DNA of 64,000 nucleotides, taken from Oscillospiraceae bacterium. GTDB lineage: Bacteria > Bacillota > Clostridia > Oscillospirales > Ruminococcaceae. The DNA is taken from positions 93,002 through 157,001 of the forward strand of contig JAFTVU010000002.1 in assembly GCA_017465665.1 (NCBI GenBank), given 5' to 3'. The translations under genes and the position numbers were made by a program. This document shows positions 42,342 to 50,893 of this stretch, in pieces. Positions within the stretch are counted from its first letter, which is position 1. Every line of letters starts with the position of its first letter. The notes under the pieces were generated by a model that was given only the letters and a program-made list of their open reading frames with translations, was not told where the DNA came from and did not search any database.

Positions 42342-43226
42342 ATGGCAAAAGCTACACAGGAGTTTGATCTGAAGAATTATCAGTTCAAGGAAACTCCCCG
42401 CGCGGTGAAGATACTCTTCAAGGTGCTGACGTATATGTTCCTTGTGCTCTGCTGCCTGGTGGTGATCATCCCGCTTCTGGTAGTGCTTATCGGTGCGTTC
42501 AAGACACATGATGAGTACATCACTACAAATGTATTTACACTTCCCGAAACACCACAGTTCCAGAATTTCGTTACCGCCTTTGTTGAGGGTGACGTTATGC
42601 TGGGTCTGCTGAACACAGGTATCATACTTGTTGTATCCTGCGTTGGTACTATCGTGACAGGTACAATGACTGCGTTCGTTCTCCAGCGCTTCGGAATGAT
42701 GTTCACAAAGGTGGTAAAGGCGCTGTTCCTGTTTGCTTCGCTGCTGCCGAATATCTCTATGCAGGTAACGGTATTCCAGATCGTAAGCAAGCTGGGTCTG
42801 TATGACAGCCTTTTAGCTCCCTGTATCCTGTACATAGGTACGGATATCATATCTATTACGATATTCATTCAGTTCCTCAACAACATCTCTGTATCACTGG
42901 ATGAAAGTGCGATACTTGACGGCGCAAGCTATCCCCGCGTTTACTGGAGCATCATTCTTCCGATGCTTCGTCCTGCTATCGCAACAGTGCTTGTAATCAA
43001 GTTCGTAGGTATCTACAACGACTTCTACACCGCAAACCTCTATATGCCCAGCGATAGGCTCGCTGTAGTATCCACGGCGCTGTACCGCTTTATTGGTCCT
43101 TACGGCGCAAAGTGGGAGATCATTTTTGCGGGTATCATAATATGTATCATACCATCGCTGGTAGTGTTCCTCTGCTTGCAGAAGTTCATCTACAGCAACC
43201 TTGTCACAGGCTCGGTCAAGGAATAA
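42342..43226 (+). CDS. Sugar ABC transporter permease, MalG-type
   Basis: 294 residues with six membrane helices. The EAA loop is ESAILDGASYPRVYWSIILPMLRP (about 187-210). It ends LQKFIYSNLVTGSVKE, the usual MalG-type tail. ATG is eight bases after the first permease. No ATP-binding gene follows, so a shared MsmX-like ATPase encoded elsewhere is expected. Confidence 0.94.
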   Translation: MAKATQEFDLKNYQFKETPRAVKILFKVLTYMFLVLCCLVVIIPLLVVLIGAFKTHDEYITTNVFTLPETPQFQNFVTAFVEGDVMLGLLNTGIILVVSCVGTIVTGTMTAFVLQRFGMMFTKVVKALFLFASLLPNISMQVTVFQIVSKLGLYDSLLAPCILYIGTDIISITIFIQFLNNISVSLDESAILDGASYPRVYWSIILPMLRPAIATVLVIKFVGIYNDFYTANLYMPSDRLAVVSTALYRFIGPYGAKWEIIFAGIIICIIPSLVVFLCLQKFIYSNLVTGSVKE

Positions 43227-43258
43227 CAAAGCTAATTTCATTGTATGTGCCTTCATAC

Positions 43259-43316
43259 CTTGGAGGATAGTCCTCCAAAAAAACACCTGTACCTTACCCC
43301 GTACAGGTCGTTTTTT
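43259..43316 (+). terminator. Two tandem terminators after the permeases
   Basis: The first is TTGGAGGA-TAG-TCCTCCAA followed by AAAAAA (43260-43283), the second is ACCTGTAC/GTACAGGT followed by a run of seven T (43285-43317). Confidence 0.8.
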
Positions 43317-43333
43317 TGCCCGCAATAAAAATG

Positions 43334-43366
43334 CGTCCGCACGAAATAAGAAGTGCGGACGTTTTC
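43334..43366 (-). terminator. Terminator of the LacI-type gene
   Basis: A 9-bp perfect stem (43334-43342 with 43353-43361), followed on the minus strand by ATTTTTATTG. It lies just past the regulator stop. Confidence 0.8.
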
Positions 43367-43367
43367 T

Positions 43368-44363
43368 TTATATCTTTTTAACGGATGCCTTTTCTATAAG
43401 CTTGCCATCGAGTATCTGTATCCTTGTGGGAAGCTTCTTGTTGCGTATGCGGTCGATCAGGGTAGTGACAGCGAGATCAGCCATTTCCTTTGAGTCTACG
43501 TTTATGGTGGTAATGGGCGGCTCTGATATCTCGGATATCAGGTAATTATCATAACCCACTATGGAGATGTCATCTGGTACGCTGTAGCCCAGTGCTTTAA
43601 GATCTCGTATAGCCTTGAAAGCGGTCTCGTCGCAGTTGCATACAAACGCTGTCGGCATTTCCTCAGGGAACGGGAGAGCCTCATACAGCTCGTTGTGGAT
43701 ATCCCTGTCGGCTATCAGCCATTTGTCGTCAGCAGTAAGACCTTGCTCGAGCATAGCTTTCATGTAGCCCATATAGCGGTCGAATATACTTGAGGTCGCG
43801 AGGCGGGTGCCGATATATCCGATCTTTTTGTGCCCCTGTTTGATAAGGTGGCAGGTCAGCTTGTAGCCGCCGAAAAAACCATTGGTGACGATACTGTCTA
43901 CATCCAGGCCGTTGATATAGTAATCCAGCATAAGCAGCGGTTTATCCATTGCGGCCAGCTTTCTTGCATATTTGTCGCTGGGCTGTCCGAGCGAGATTAT
44001 GCCGACGATATTCTGTCCGCCCGGGAAAGAGGGCATTATCAGTGCGTCTTCCTCTTCAGCTGTCAGTATCTCCTGTATGCAGGAGAAATTCTCTGATTTG
44101 AGACGCTGGACGATGTTGTTGTACAAAGCCCAGTAAAATGAGCCGTTGGGGTTGATAAAACGCTGGGGGATGATAACTCCGATCACGCCGCCGTTTATAG
44201 CCGAGCGATTTGGGGTGTATCCAAGCTTATCGGCGGTGGAGAGTATTTTTTCGCGCAGTTCATTGCTCATGCCCCTTTTACCTGCAAGGGCTTTTGATAC
44301 AGTTACATTGCTTGTTCCGCATATCTCGGCGATATCGGTCAGTGTTATCTGTTTCTTTGACAT
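43368..44363 (-). CDS. LacI-family transcriptional regulator
   Basis: About 331 residues. The N-terminal helix-turn-helix and hinge (about 1-60) read ITLTDIAEICGTSNVTVSKALAGKRGMS, and the sugar-binding core includes IGVIIPQRF, GHKKIGYIGTR and DDISIVGYDNYLISEISEPPITTI. Two ATG codons (44363, 44366) follow GGAAAGGA; the inner one has the better spacing. It is convergent with the importer and divergent from the GH5 gene, so it probably represses one or both through the TTAATCGA-type sites. Confidence 0.93.
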   Translation of the reverse strand: MSKKQITLTDIAEICGTSNVTVSKALAGKRGMSNELREKILSTADKLGYTPNRSAINGGVIGVIIPQRFINPNGSFYWALYNNIVQRLKSENFSCIQEILTAEEEDALIMPSFPGGQNIVGIISLGQPSDKYARKLAAMDKPLLMLDYYINGLDVDSIVTNGFFGGYKLTCHLIKQGHKKIGYIGTRLATSSIFDRYMGYMKAMLEQGLTADDKWLIADRDIHNELYEALPFPEEMPTAFVCNCDETAFKAIRDLKALGYSVPDDISIVGYDNYLISEISEPPITTINVDSKEMADLAVTTLIDRIRNKKLPTRIQILDGKLIEKASVKKI

Positions 44364-44454
44364 CATCGCGTTCCTTTCCGAAGAATAAATGCAAGTATTA
44401 ATATATCTTAACAGTGAAGAACAGTGCTCTTGCTGTGTTTTTGCATACAATACT

Positions 44455-44484
44455 ATTATAATATATTTTGGTGTATTTTGTCAA
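44455..44484 (-). promoter_or_regulatory. Promoter of the LacI-type gene
   Basis: On the minus strand TTGACA (44479-44484), an 18-base spacer and TATAAT (44455-44460). Confidence 0.7.
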
Positions 44485-44770
44485 TAACTGTACGAGATTA
44501 ATTTAACTTTTTTTAATATTAATGTAATTGAATATTTTTATATAACTTTGCTTGTGCTAGATAAATTTCTGTGAAAAAATTAACCAACTATTAATCGATA
44601 TTATTTAGGTTAATACGCAAAATTGCTTAATAAAGCAGATGAAGTTTTTAAAGTGCCGATAAACGGCTTTGCTATGCGATTTGTGCTGTGAGGAATAAAC
44701 AAAAAACTTCAAATTCTGTTGTGCGTTTGTACAAAATTCTTTCAACTGTGGGGAAAATTCTAAATTAATA
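44485..44770. other. AT-rich regulatory gap between lacI-type and GH5 genes
   Basis: No coding signal seen. It holds TTAATCGATATTA (44591-44603) and the block AATTAACCAACTATTAATC (near 44579-44597), whose near copy AATTAATCAACATTTAACC lies at 44837-44855 in the GH5 leader. Confidence 0.55.
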
Positions 44771-44799
44771 TTGACAAAATGTTTAAGCTGTGATAAATT
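44771..44799 (+). promoter_or_regulatory. GH5 mannanase promoter
   Basis: TTGACA (44771-44776), 17 bases, TAAATT (44794-44799). The leader of about 90 bases contains TTAATCAACATTTAACC, similar to a block further upstream. Confidence 0.7.
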
Positions 44800-44897
44800 A
44801 ATATTAAGCAATAGATTGGTTGCAGGTTACGGGAAAAATTAATCAACATTTAACCAATTTACGGCTGATATTAATCTGATGATAAGGAGACAGACCT

Positions 44898-46826
44898 ATG
44901 ACAAACGCGAAACACCATTCCGTCAAAAAGCTGACCGCGGTATTGCTGGTGCTCTTCCTGCTCATTTCCTGTATGAGCGGTCTTACTGTATCGGCTTCTG
45001 CAGCAGGCGGCTTCTATGTAAGCGGCACTACAATCTGTGATTCCAACGGCAACGCATTTGAAATGCGCGGAGTAAACATCCCCCACGCGTGGTATTCATC
45101 CTATACCGAAACATCCATCAAGGGTGCGGCGGCGCTGGGTGCCAACACCGTAAGAATCGTTCTGGGCGACGGACAGAAGTACACAAAGACATCCTACAGT
45201 GAAGTGTCACAGATAATCGACTGGTGCAAGAAGTACAAGGTTATCTGTATCCTTGAAGTACATGATGCAACAGGCAGCGACAGCACATCCGATCTCAATG
45301 CGGCAGTAAACTACTGGAAAGAGCTCAAGAATCTCTTAAATGCAAACACTGATTATGTTATCCTGAACATTGCTAACGAGTGGTTTGGCTCATGGGATGG
45401 ATATGCATGGGCAGAGGGCAACAAGAGCGCCATCAAGGCTCTCAGAAGCGCAGGCATCAACAACATGATAATGGTTGACAGCGCAGGTTGGGGTCAGTAT
45501 CCTGATTCCATCAAGAATTACGGCAAGTCCGTGTTCAATGCTGATACAAAGAAGAACACAGTTTTCTCCATTCACATGTATGAATATGCAGGCGGCAACG
45601 CAAACACTGTAAAGACTAATATCGACAATGCACTTTCCACAGGTGTCCCTGTAGTTATCGGCGAGTTTGGCGGACAGCATACAGACGGCGATGTTGATGA
45701 ATACACCATCATGAGCTATTGCGAGCAAAAGGGTGTAGGCTACCTCGGCTGGTCCTGGAAGGGCAACAGCGGCGGTCTTGATTACCTTGATATCGCAAAC
45801 AGCTGGGATGGTTCTTCGCTCTCCACATGGGGCAAGACCCTGTTCTATGATGCAAACGGCATAAGCAAGACTGCGTCTGTATGCTCAGTTTACGGCGGCA
45901 CATCCTCAGGCGGATCTTCCTCCTCGGGAAGTTCTTCCGGCTCTTCCTCTTCCGGTTCTTCTACTGATACATCTGCAAGCTACACCTCCCTGTTCTACGG
46001 CTCTGCAAAGTCCTCCAACTGGGGTCAGGCGGTATCCGTTGCAACAACAAGAGCTGGCGGCAGCTTCGACGCTTCCTCAATCACCTCGGGCGGACACTTC
46101 TATGTTGAGTACAAGGGCACTGAGGGCAAGGTAGAGCTTATTCTCCAGAGCTGGTCTGGCGGTTCAAGCTGGGGCAAGGTAACTGCAACCGAAACAGGAA
46201 CAGCAAACGGCAATTATTACGCTAAGTTCTCCTATGATAGCTGCGTATCCACTTTTGGCTCAAAGGATTTTGCGAGCAAGCTGGATATGGTCCACGTGGG
46301 AGCAATGGATGCCTCTGTCGAAGTAGTTTCCGTATGCTATGACAAGGGCAGCTCATCATCTTCCAATAACTCATCTTCTTCTAATAATACCTCAAATAAT
46401 ACATCCAACAATAATACTTCTTCCGATAATACATCTTCAGATTCTGCAGTGAACTACACATCCCTGTTCTATGGCTCTGCAAAGTCCTCCAACTGGGGTC
46501 AGGCGGTATCCGTTGCAACAACAAGAGCTGGCGGCAGCTTCGACGCTTCCTCAATCACCTCGGGCGGACACTTCTATGTTGAGTACAAGGGCACTGAGGG
46601 TAAGGTAGAGCTCATTCTCCAGAGCTGGTCAGGCGGCTCAAGCTGGGGCAAGGTAACAGCTACAGAGAGTGGTACCGCAAACGGTAACTATTATGTGAAG
46701 TATTCCTATAACAGCTGCGCTTCCGCCTTTGGTTCAAAGGATTTTTCAGGCAAGCTGGATATGATACATGTCGGAGCGATGGATGCTTCTATTGAAGTTG
46801 TATCTGTATGCTATGACAAGGGTTGA
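44898..46826 (+). CDS. Secreted GH5 beta-mannanase with two repeated C-terminal modules
   Basis: 642 residues. Signal peptide (1-36, ending ASA-A), then a GH5 domain (about 37-330). The acid/base Glu is in NIANEW (E161) and the nucleophile in VIGEFGG (E256). FYVSGTTICDSNGN, MRGVN and ILEVHDATG match subfamily 8, whose members cut beta-1,4-mannan. A serine/glycine linker (335-360) leads to a module (about 361-484), an asparagine/serine linker and a second copy (about 518-642). The modules resemble carbohydrate-binding domains of ruminococcal enzymes, but I cannot place the family. No dockerin and no wall anchor. GATAAGGAG precedes ATG. A cellulase role is less likely. Confidence 0.9.
   Translation: MTNAKHHSVKKLTAVLLVLFLLISCMSGLTVSASAAGGFYVSGTTICDSNGNAFEMRGVNIPHAWYSSYTETSIKGAAALGANTVRIVLGDGQKYTKTSYSEVSQIIDWCKKYKVICILEVHDATGSDSTSDLNAAVNYWKELKNLLNANTDYVILNIANEWFGSWDGYAWAEGNKSAIKALRSAGINNMIMVDSAGWGQYPDSIKNYGKSVFNADTKKNTVFSIHMYEYAGGNANTVKTNIDNALSTGVPVVIGEFGGQHTDGDVDEYTIMSYCEQKGVGYLGWSWKGNSGGLDYLDIANSWDGSSLSTWGKTLFYDANGISKTASVCSVYGGTSSGGSSSSGSSSGSSSSGSSTDTSASYTSLFYGSAKSSNWGQAVSVATTRAGGSFDASSITSGGHFYVEYKGTEGKVELILQSWSGGSSWGKVTATETGTANGNYYAKFSYDSCVSTFGSKDFASKLDMVHVGAMDASVEVVSVCYDKGSSSSSNNSSSSNNTSNNTSNNNTSSDNTSSDSAVNYTSLFYGSAKSSNWGQAVSVATTRAGGSFDASSITSGGHFYVEYKGTEGKVELILQSWSGGSSWGKVTATESGTANGNYYVKYSYNSCASAFGSKDFSGKLDMIHVGAMDASIEVVSVCYDKG
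45999..46126 (+). repeat. 128-bp exact DNA repeat in the GH5 modules, copy 1
   Basis: Identical base for base to 46473-46600, 474 bases downstream, while the rest of the two modules has diverged at third positions. This points to recent duplication or gene conversion. Confidence 0.9.
46473..46600 (+). repeat. 128-bp exact DNA repeat in the GH5 modules, copy 2
   Basis: Second copy of 45999-46126; it encodes the N-terminal half of the second module. Confidence 0.9.
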
Positions 46827-46865
46827 TACGCTTACACAGTTTCTCCTATAAAATACCTGCATTTG

Positions 46866-46902
46866 CGGCGTCCGAGAGGGCGCCGTATTTGCGTTTTACT
46901 GC
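46866..46902 (+). terminator. Terminator of the GH5 gene
   Basis: A 10-bp stem with G-U pairs (TGCGGCGTCC with GGGCGCCGTA) around GAGA, followed by TTTGCGTTTT. Confidence 0.65.
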
Positions 46903-46931
46903 TTGACATAAGATTGGTTTTGTAATATAAT
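46903..46931 (+). promoter_or_regulatory. Promoter of the PstS-like fusion gene
   Basis: TTGACA (46903-46908), 17 bases, TATAAT (46926-46931): a perfect sigma-A promoter, 37 bases before ATG. Confidence 0.85.
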
Positions 46932-46968
46932 CAAATTGATAATATAAACTAATTGAAAGGGGAACAAT

Positions 46969-49254
46969 ATGAGAAGATCATTTCCTTTTCTTCTCGCTGC
47001 GATGCTGCTTCTGAGCGGCTGCAGCGGCAATACAGAGAGCATTTCTCAGACAGCGGAAGCCACAGAGGAAAGCTCGGATATTCTGGTTACTGAGGAGGCT
47101 GTGACAACCCCTGTCGTTACTACCACATCACAGCCTGTTTCTGAGGAAACTACAAGTACTGTACCCGAAACCGCTGAAACGGATGAAACTATAGAAACAG
47201 CTGAAACCATCGAGCCTGTACCAGAGATACAGCTTCCGTCGATGGATGGTTCGACCTCTGCGATACCGCTTGAGGCAGGACTCAGAGCGGAGCTTCTGGA
47301 TATAACTTATACAGAGGCGCTTTCACAGGTGGAGCACACAAAGACTCACACATCCTTTCAGTGTCTGCTGGACGGCGAGGTGGATCTGATATTCACAGTT
47401 CCGATCTCAGCGGAGCAGCAGGGCATGGCTGACGCGGCAGGGGTTGAGCTTATCTCCGTGCCTGTGGCAAAGGAGGGCTTCGTGTTCGTTGTGAACAAGG
47501 ATAACCCTGTGGAGAGCCTTACGCAGCAGCAGATACGCGATATCTACAGCGGCAGGATAACCAACTGGAAAGAGGTCGGCGGAAATGACGCGGAGATAAT
47601 CGCATACCAGCGCAATGCGGATTCGGGCAGCCAGAATTATATGGTGGAGTTCATGGGTGACGTTCCGCTTACACAGGCGGAAACTGAGCTTTATGCTACA
47701 GGAATGGGCGGACTTATGGACAGGATAGCGCTGTATGATAACTCTGTTGACGCTATCGGATATTCCGTGTATTCCTATGCGGCGCAGATGTATGCGAATG
47801 AGAACGCGGTGAAGTTCATTGAGGTCGATGGTATCGCTCCCGCAAAGGAAACTATGGCGGATAACAGCTATCCTCTCTGCAGCGAGACTTATATAATGTT
47901 CACCGATAAGGCGGATGATATCACACGGGATTTCACTGATTGGGTGACTTCGGATGAGGGACAGTTATGCGTTCTGAGAAGCGGCTATCTCCCCGTAAAT
48001 GGTATGGAGATACCTGCGGAGTACATGCCTTATTCCGCGGTGGGAACTGGTAAGCCAAAGCCTGCGGACTACAAGCCGTCAGAGAAGTATCAGTATGCAG
48101 GCACATATCAGGATGAATTTTTCGGCACGCGCGGCGGTGGATATTACTACATCAAGGGTCTTACAGATGATGAGTTCGAGGAGCAGATAAACGCAGATAT
48201 CAAGGAAGCGCAGGATCACATCATGCAGTTCGCTCCCGATATGACAGGCTGTACGGACAGCTACATGATCGATATGTGTAAGCTTGCTTTCAATGCTGAC
48301 AGCATAAACGGATATCTTTCCATAAAGCTCAGCTACTGGACTCCCGATGTGAATATAGACTATATGTCTGCATATCCCTATGGCTGCTATGAGCACGCGG
48401 TAAGCCTTGTGTATGATCTGGTGGAGCAGAAGCGTATAACGGAATTTTCTGATCTGTTCTACGAGGGCGAGGATTTTGTCCCCATGCTTAACAACGCCTT
48501 TGCGGAGCATGCGGATATGTACGCGATAGATACAGACATTGAAAAGAAGAGCGATTTTTCGGGCCTTCTGGGAGATGTTGAGGTATTCACACTGGATGGT
48601 GTGTGCCTTAATGAGAACAACAGCTATTTCAACGGCATGCCGCTGCTCTCATTCGATCACTGCGACCCTATAAAGGACAGCATGGTGATATGGGAATACA
48701 GGGATTGCACAGGCATATTTGACAGCACCATATATCTGAATGATTATCCTGCACAGGAGTTTGTTTACGGCTACTACGATGTTGAGGGAGTGAAGTTTGA
48801 GAAATACGAAAGCTCACGCTTCCACACACAGGAGGAGCTGGATAAGCTCAACGAGGATTACCACACTCTGCAGATGAAGCTGCTTGAATATTATAAGAGC
48901 ATCGGCACGATCCCGTTCAGATTTAACATATCGTACGGACAGAATCTGTATATGAATTCGTGGGATCGTTATGATGCGTATAGTCTGGTCTATTTCGATG
49001 CCGATACACTGGAGCCGCTTGCTCCCGAGGAGCTTCTCTGCGAAAACTGGCGCAATTATTTCGATGAGGAGCTGCGTGATGAGATCAGCTTTGTGCATTT
49101 CATGGATCCTGACGACATCGATGAGATCACGATTTTTGCTGAATATCCTGTAAGAGATGAATATGGAGAGCCAACAGGCGGATTCAGAGGGGCAAGCGCT
49201 ATCATACCACGCTCGGCTCTGAATCCCAGATATTTCGGCAAAACGGCTGAATAA
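46969..49254 (+). CDS. Lipoprotein fusing a PstS-like domain with a DUF3298-like domain
   Basis: 761 residues. Lipobox LSGC (Cys18), then a threonine/glutamate-rich linker (about 25-85). Next comes a phosphate-binding-protein-like domain (about 85-350). It has VDLIFTVPISAEQQ, FVVNKDNPVESLTQQQIRDIYSGRITNWKEVGG, YQRNADSGSQNYMVEFMG and AIGYSVYSYA, all PstS-like. The C-terminal part (about 380-600) has YEHAVSLVYDLVEQKRITEFSDLFYEGEDFVPMLNNAF, like DUF3298/RsiV-type outer domains. Whether it binds phosphate is unknown: no Pst permease is nearby. I know of no fixed name for this fusion. Confidence 0.78.
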   Translation: MRRSFPFLLAAMLLLSGCSGNTESISQTAEATEESSDILVTEEAVTTPVVTTTSQPVSEETTSTVPETAETDETIETAETIEPVPEIQLPSMDGSTSAIPLEAGLRAELLDITYTEALSQVEHTKTHTSFQCLLDGEVDLIFTVPISAEQQGMADAAGVELISVPVAKEGFVFVVNKDNPVESLTQQQIRDIYSGRITNWKEVGGNDAEIIAYQRNADSGSQNYMVEFMGDVPLTQAETELYATGMGGLMDRIALYDNSVDAIGYSVYSYAAQMYANENAVKFIEVDGIAPAKETMADNSYPLCSETYIMFTDKADDITRDFTDWVTSDEGQLCVLRSGYLPVNGMEIPAEYMPYSAVGTGKPKPADYKPSEKYQYAGTYQDEFFGTRGGGYYYIKGLTDDEFEEQINADIKEAQDHIMQFAPDMTGCTDSYMIDMCKLAFNADSINGYLSIKLSYWTPDVNIDYMSAYPYGCYEHAVSLVYDLVEQKRITEFSDLFYEGEDFVPMLNNAFAEHADMYAIDTDIEKKSDFSGLLGDVEVFTLDGVCLNENNSYFNGMPLLSFDHCDPIKDSMVIWEYRDCTGIFDSTIYLNDYPAQEFVYGYYDVEGVKFEKYESSRFHTQEELDKLNEDYHTLQMKLLEYYKSIGTIPFRFNISYGQNLYMNSWDRYDAYSLVYFDADTLEPLAPEELLCENWRNYFDEELRDEISFVHFMDPDDIDEITIFAEYPVRDEYGEPTGGFRGASAIIPRSALNPRYFGKTAE

Positions 49255-49308
49255 TATCATAACATAAAAGCATCTGCAGAGTTTAGTGCGATAGTCGTAT
49301 AGAAGTAT

Positions 49309-49345
49309 AAAAGCCACTTTTGATGTTGATGTCAAAAGTGGCTTT
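49309..49345. repeat. AAAGCCACTT palindrome, copy B
   Basis: Arms AAAAGCCACTTTTGA and TCAAAAGTGGCTTT flank a short centre. It shares the left flank AGAAGTAT with copy C. It lies 55 bases after the fusion gene and 84 before the acetyltransferase. Confidence 0.88.
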
Positions 49346-49428
49346 GCGTTGCTTATAACGTTGACTTTTTATATCAACAATGCTATAATTAACTGACCGA
49401 TAAACTTGAGTTTAAAGGAGGTAGGGAA

Positions 49429-49956
49429 ATGCACAACTATATCATAGAAACAGAGAGATTAATATTGCGTCCTCTTAAAATTGATGATGCGAAAGCTGTA
49501 TATCAATGGGTCAGTGATGAAAGAGTTGCAAAATATATGGTTTATAATACATACACATCATTACAGGCAGTTGTTGAATGGCTTACTACACTTCAGGAAC
49601 CGGATGAAGAATACCATTTTGGTTTTGTGAGAATAGAAGATGGTTTGCTTATTGGAAGCGGAAGTATTGGACCGGACAGTGCCAGAAAAGATTTCTGGGG
49701 CTTTGGTTACAATTTGCGATATGATTGCTGGGGGAGCGGTTATGCTACTGAAGCTACTAAAGCAATGATGAAGTTTGCCAATGAACACTTTGGGGTAGTT
49801 AAGTTTTCTTCTAGTCATGTTGAGCAGAACAAAGCATCTGGTCATGTTATGGAAAAATGTGGTCTTCGTTTTGTTAAATATGGTCAGTTTCAAAAACTTG
49901 ATTGTAGCAACAAGATGCGTTCGATGGAATACGAAGGAGAAGTTAATAGCTTTTAA
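49429..49956 (+). CDS. GNAT family acetyltransferase (RimJ/RimL-like)
   Basis: 175 residues. It opens NYIIETERLILRPLKIDDAKAVYQWVSDERVAKYM, a RimJ/RimL hallmark, and has the acetyl-CoA loop in RYDCWGSGYATEATKAMMKFA followed by SSHVEQNKASGHVMEKCGLRFV. Likely acetylates a small amine, peptide or antibiotic; target unknown. Low G+C and AT-rich codons set it apart from neighbours, and a dispersed palindrome sits just upstream. AGGAGG precedes the ATG. Confidence 0.92.
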   Translation: MHNYIIETERLILRPLKIDDAKAVYQWVSDERVAKYMVYNTYTSLQAVVEWLTTLQEPDEEYHFGFVRIEDGLLIGSGSIGPDSARKDFWGFGYNLRYDCWGSGYATEATKAMMKFANEHFGVVKFSSSHVEQNKASGHVMEKCGLRFVKYGQFQKLDCSNKMRSMEYEGEVNSF

Positions 49957-50024
49957 ATGAAGAATATGGAAATTAAGTTTGTCGGAGCGATAAATCCCAA
50001 GTTTGTCGAACTGAATATAAAATA

Positions 50025-50062
50025 AACTCCAGAGAAGACGTTTTCTTCTCTGGAGTTACTTC
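50025..50062. terminator. Terminator between the acetyltransferase and AraC genes
   Basis: A 13-bp stem (50025-50037 with 50045-50057) between convergent genes, with ACTTCTTT after it and an A-rich left flank. Confidence 0.8.
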
Positions 50063-50099
50063 TTTGTAGCTACCGCTCTTTTTTGCGGATATTTCCTTT

Positions 50100-50867
50100 T
50101 TAACGGGCTGCGGCCTCTTTGTGTTCAGCCTTGGTCCAGTCGCTGCGGAAATGGCGGTTGCGGTACTGCTTAGGGGTCATGCCTGTCTTTTTCTTGAATA
50201 TGCTTATGAAATGGCTGTGCGAGCTGAAGCAGAGATAATTCGCAATATCAAGTGAAGTATACTCGGAATACTTCAGCAGATTTTTAGCAGCCTCTATGCG
50301 CTTCGTGGTGATGTACTCGCTTATCGTAACGCCGACCTCCTTGTGGAACATCCTTGAAAGGTATCCCTCGCTGAGGTGCATTTCCGCCGCTATGTCTCTT
50401 ACGGTCAGCCTTGTGTGGAGATTGTTGAAGATATAGTCCATGCAAAGCATAGCCTGTCTTGAATATACCTTTTCATGGGCGAGATTCTTCATGCAGCGTG
50501 CGAATTCCTGCGTCATCTCCAGATTGAGCTCGTTCACCTCTGCAACAGTCTTGCAGAGATCGCCACGGTTTATGTAGTAATCGCTCATGGTGTAGGCTGT
50601 CTCCATCTCAAGACCGCCCTCCACGCAGTAGCGTGTGATGAGAGCCGCAGTAATAACGAAGTGATACTTTGTGTTCCTGAGATCATCCTGAGAGAGCCTG
50701 CCTGCGCCCTTGCCGCCAAGCTCGTTTATCAGCTCTCCTACGCGCTTCACATCACCTGAGCGGACGCACTCGTAGAATTCAAATTCTTTTTCATAAGGGG
50801 AATGACGCTCGCCATCCTCACGCTGCTTGAACAGTCTGGATGTGAGCTGTCTGTTCACGCTATCCAT
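50100..50867 (-). CDS. AraC-family regulator, paralogue 1
   Basis: 255 residues. The C-terminal AraC double helix-turn-helix (about 150-245) has LTVRDIAAEMHLSEGYLSRMFHKEVG and SLDIANYLCFSSHSHFISIFKKKTGMTPKQYRNRHF. The N-terminal part is helical with a conserved ITRYCVEGGLEMETAY and no cupin. It closely resembles the regulator at 60914-61660 along its length. It is 26 bases downstream of the GH5 gene and on the same strand, so it is likely co-transcribed. Confidence 0.93.
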   Translation of the reverse strand: MDSVNRQLTSRLFKQREDGERHSPYEKEFEFYECVRSGDVKRVGELINELGGKGAGRLSQDDLRNTKYHFVITAALITRYCVEGGLEMETAYTMSDYYINRGDLCKTVAEVNELNLEMTQEFARCMKNLAHEKVYSRQAMLCMDYIFNNLHTRLTVRDIAAEMHLSEGYLSRMFHKEVGVTISEYITTKRIEAAKNLLKYSEYTSLDIANYLCFSSHSHFISIFKKKTGMTPKQYRNRHFRSDWTKAEHKEAAAR

Positions 50868-50893
50868 AGGTCAGCCTCCTTTGGGAATGAAGC

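Noticed and set aside
44898-46826. Dockerin or cellulosome link in the mannanase
   Set aside because: No duplicated calcium-loop dockerin motif is present; the C-terminus is the second repeated module.
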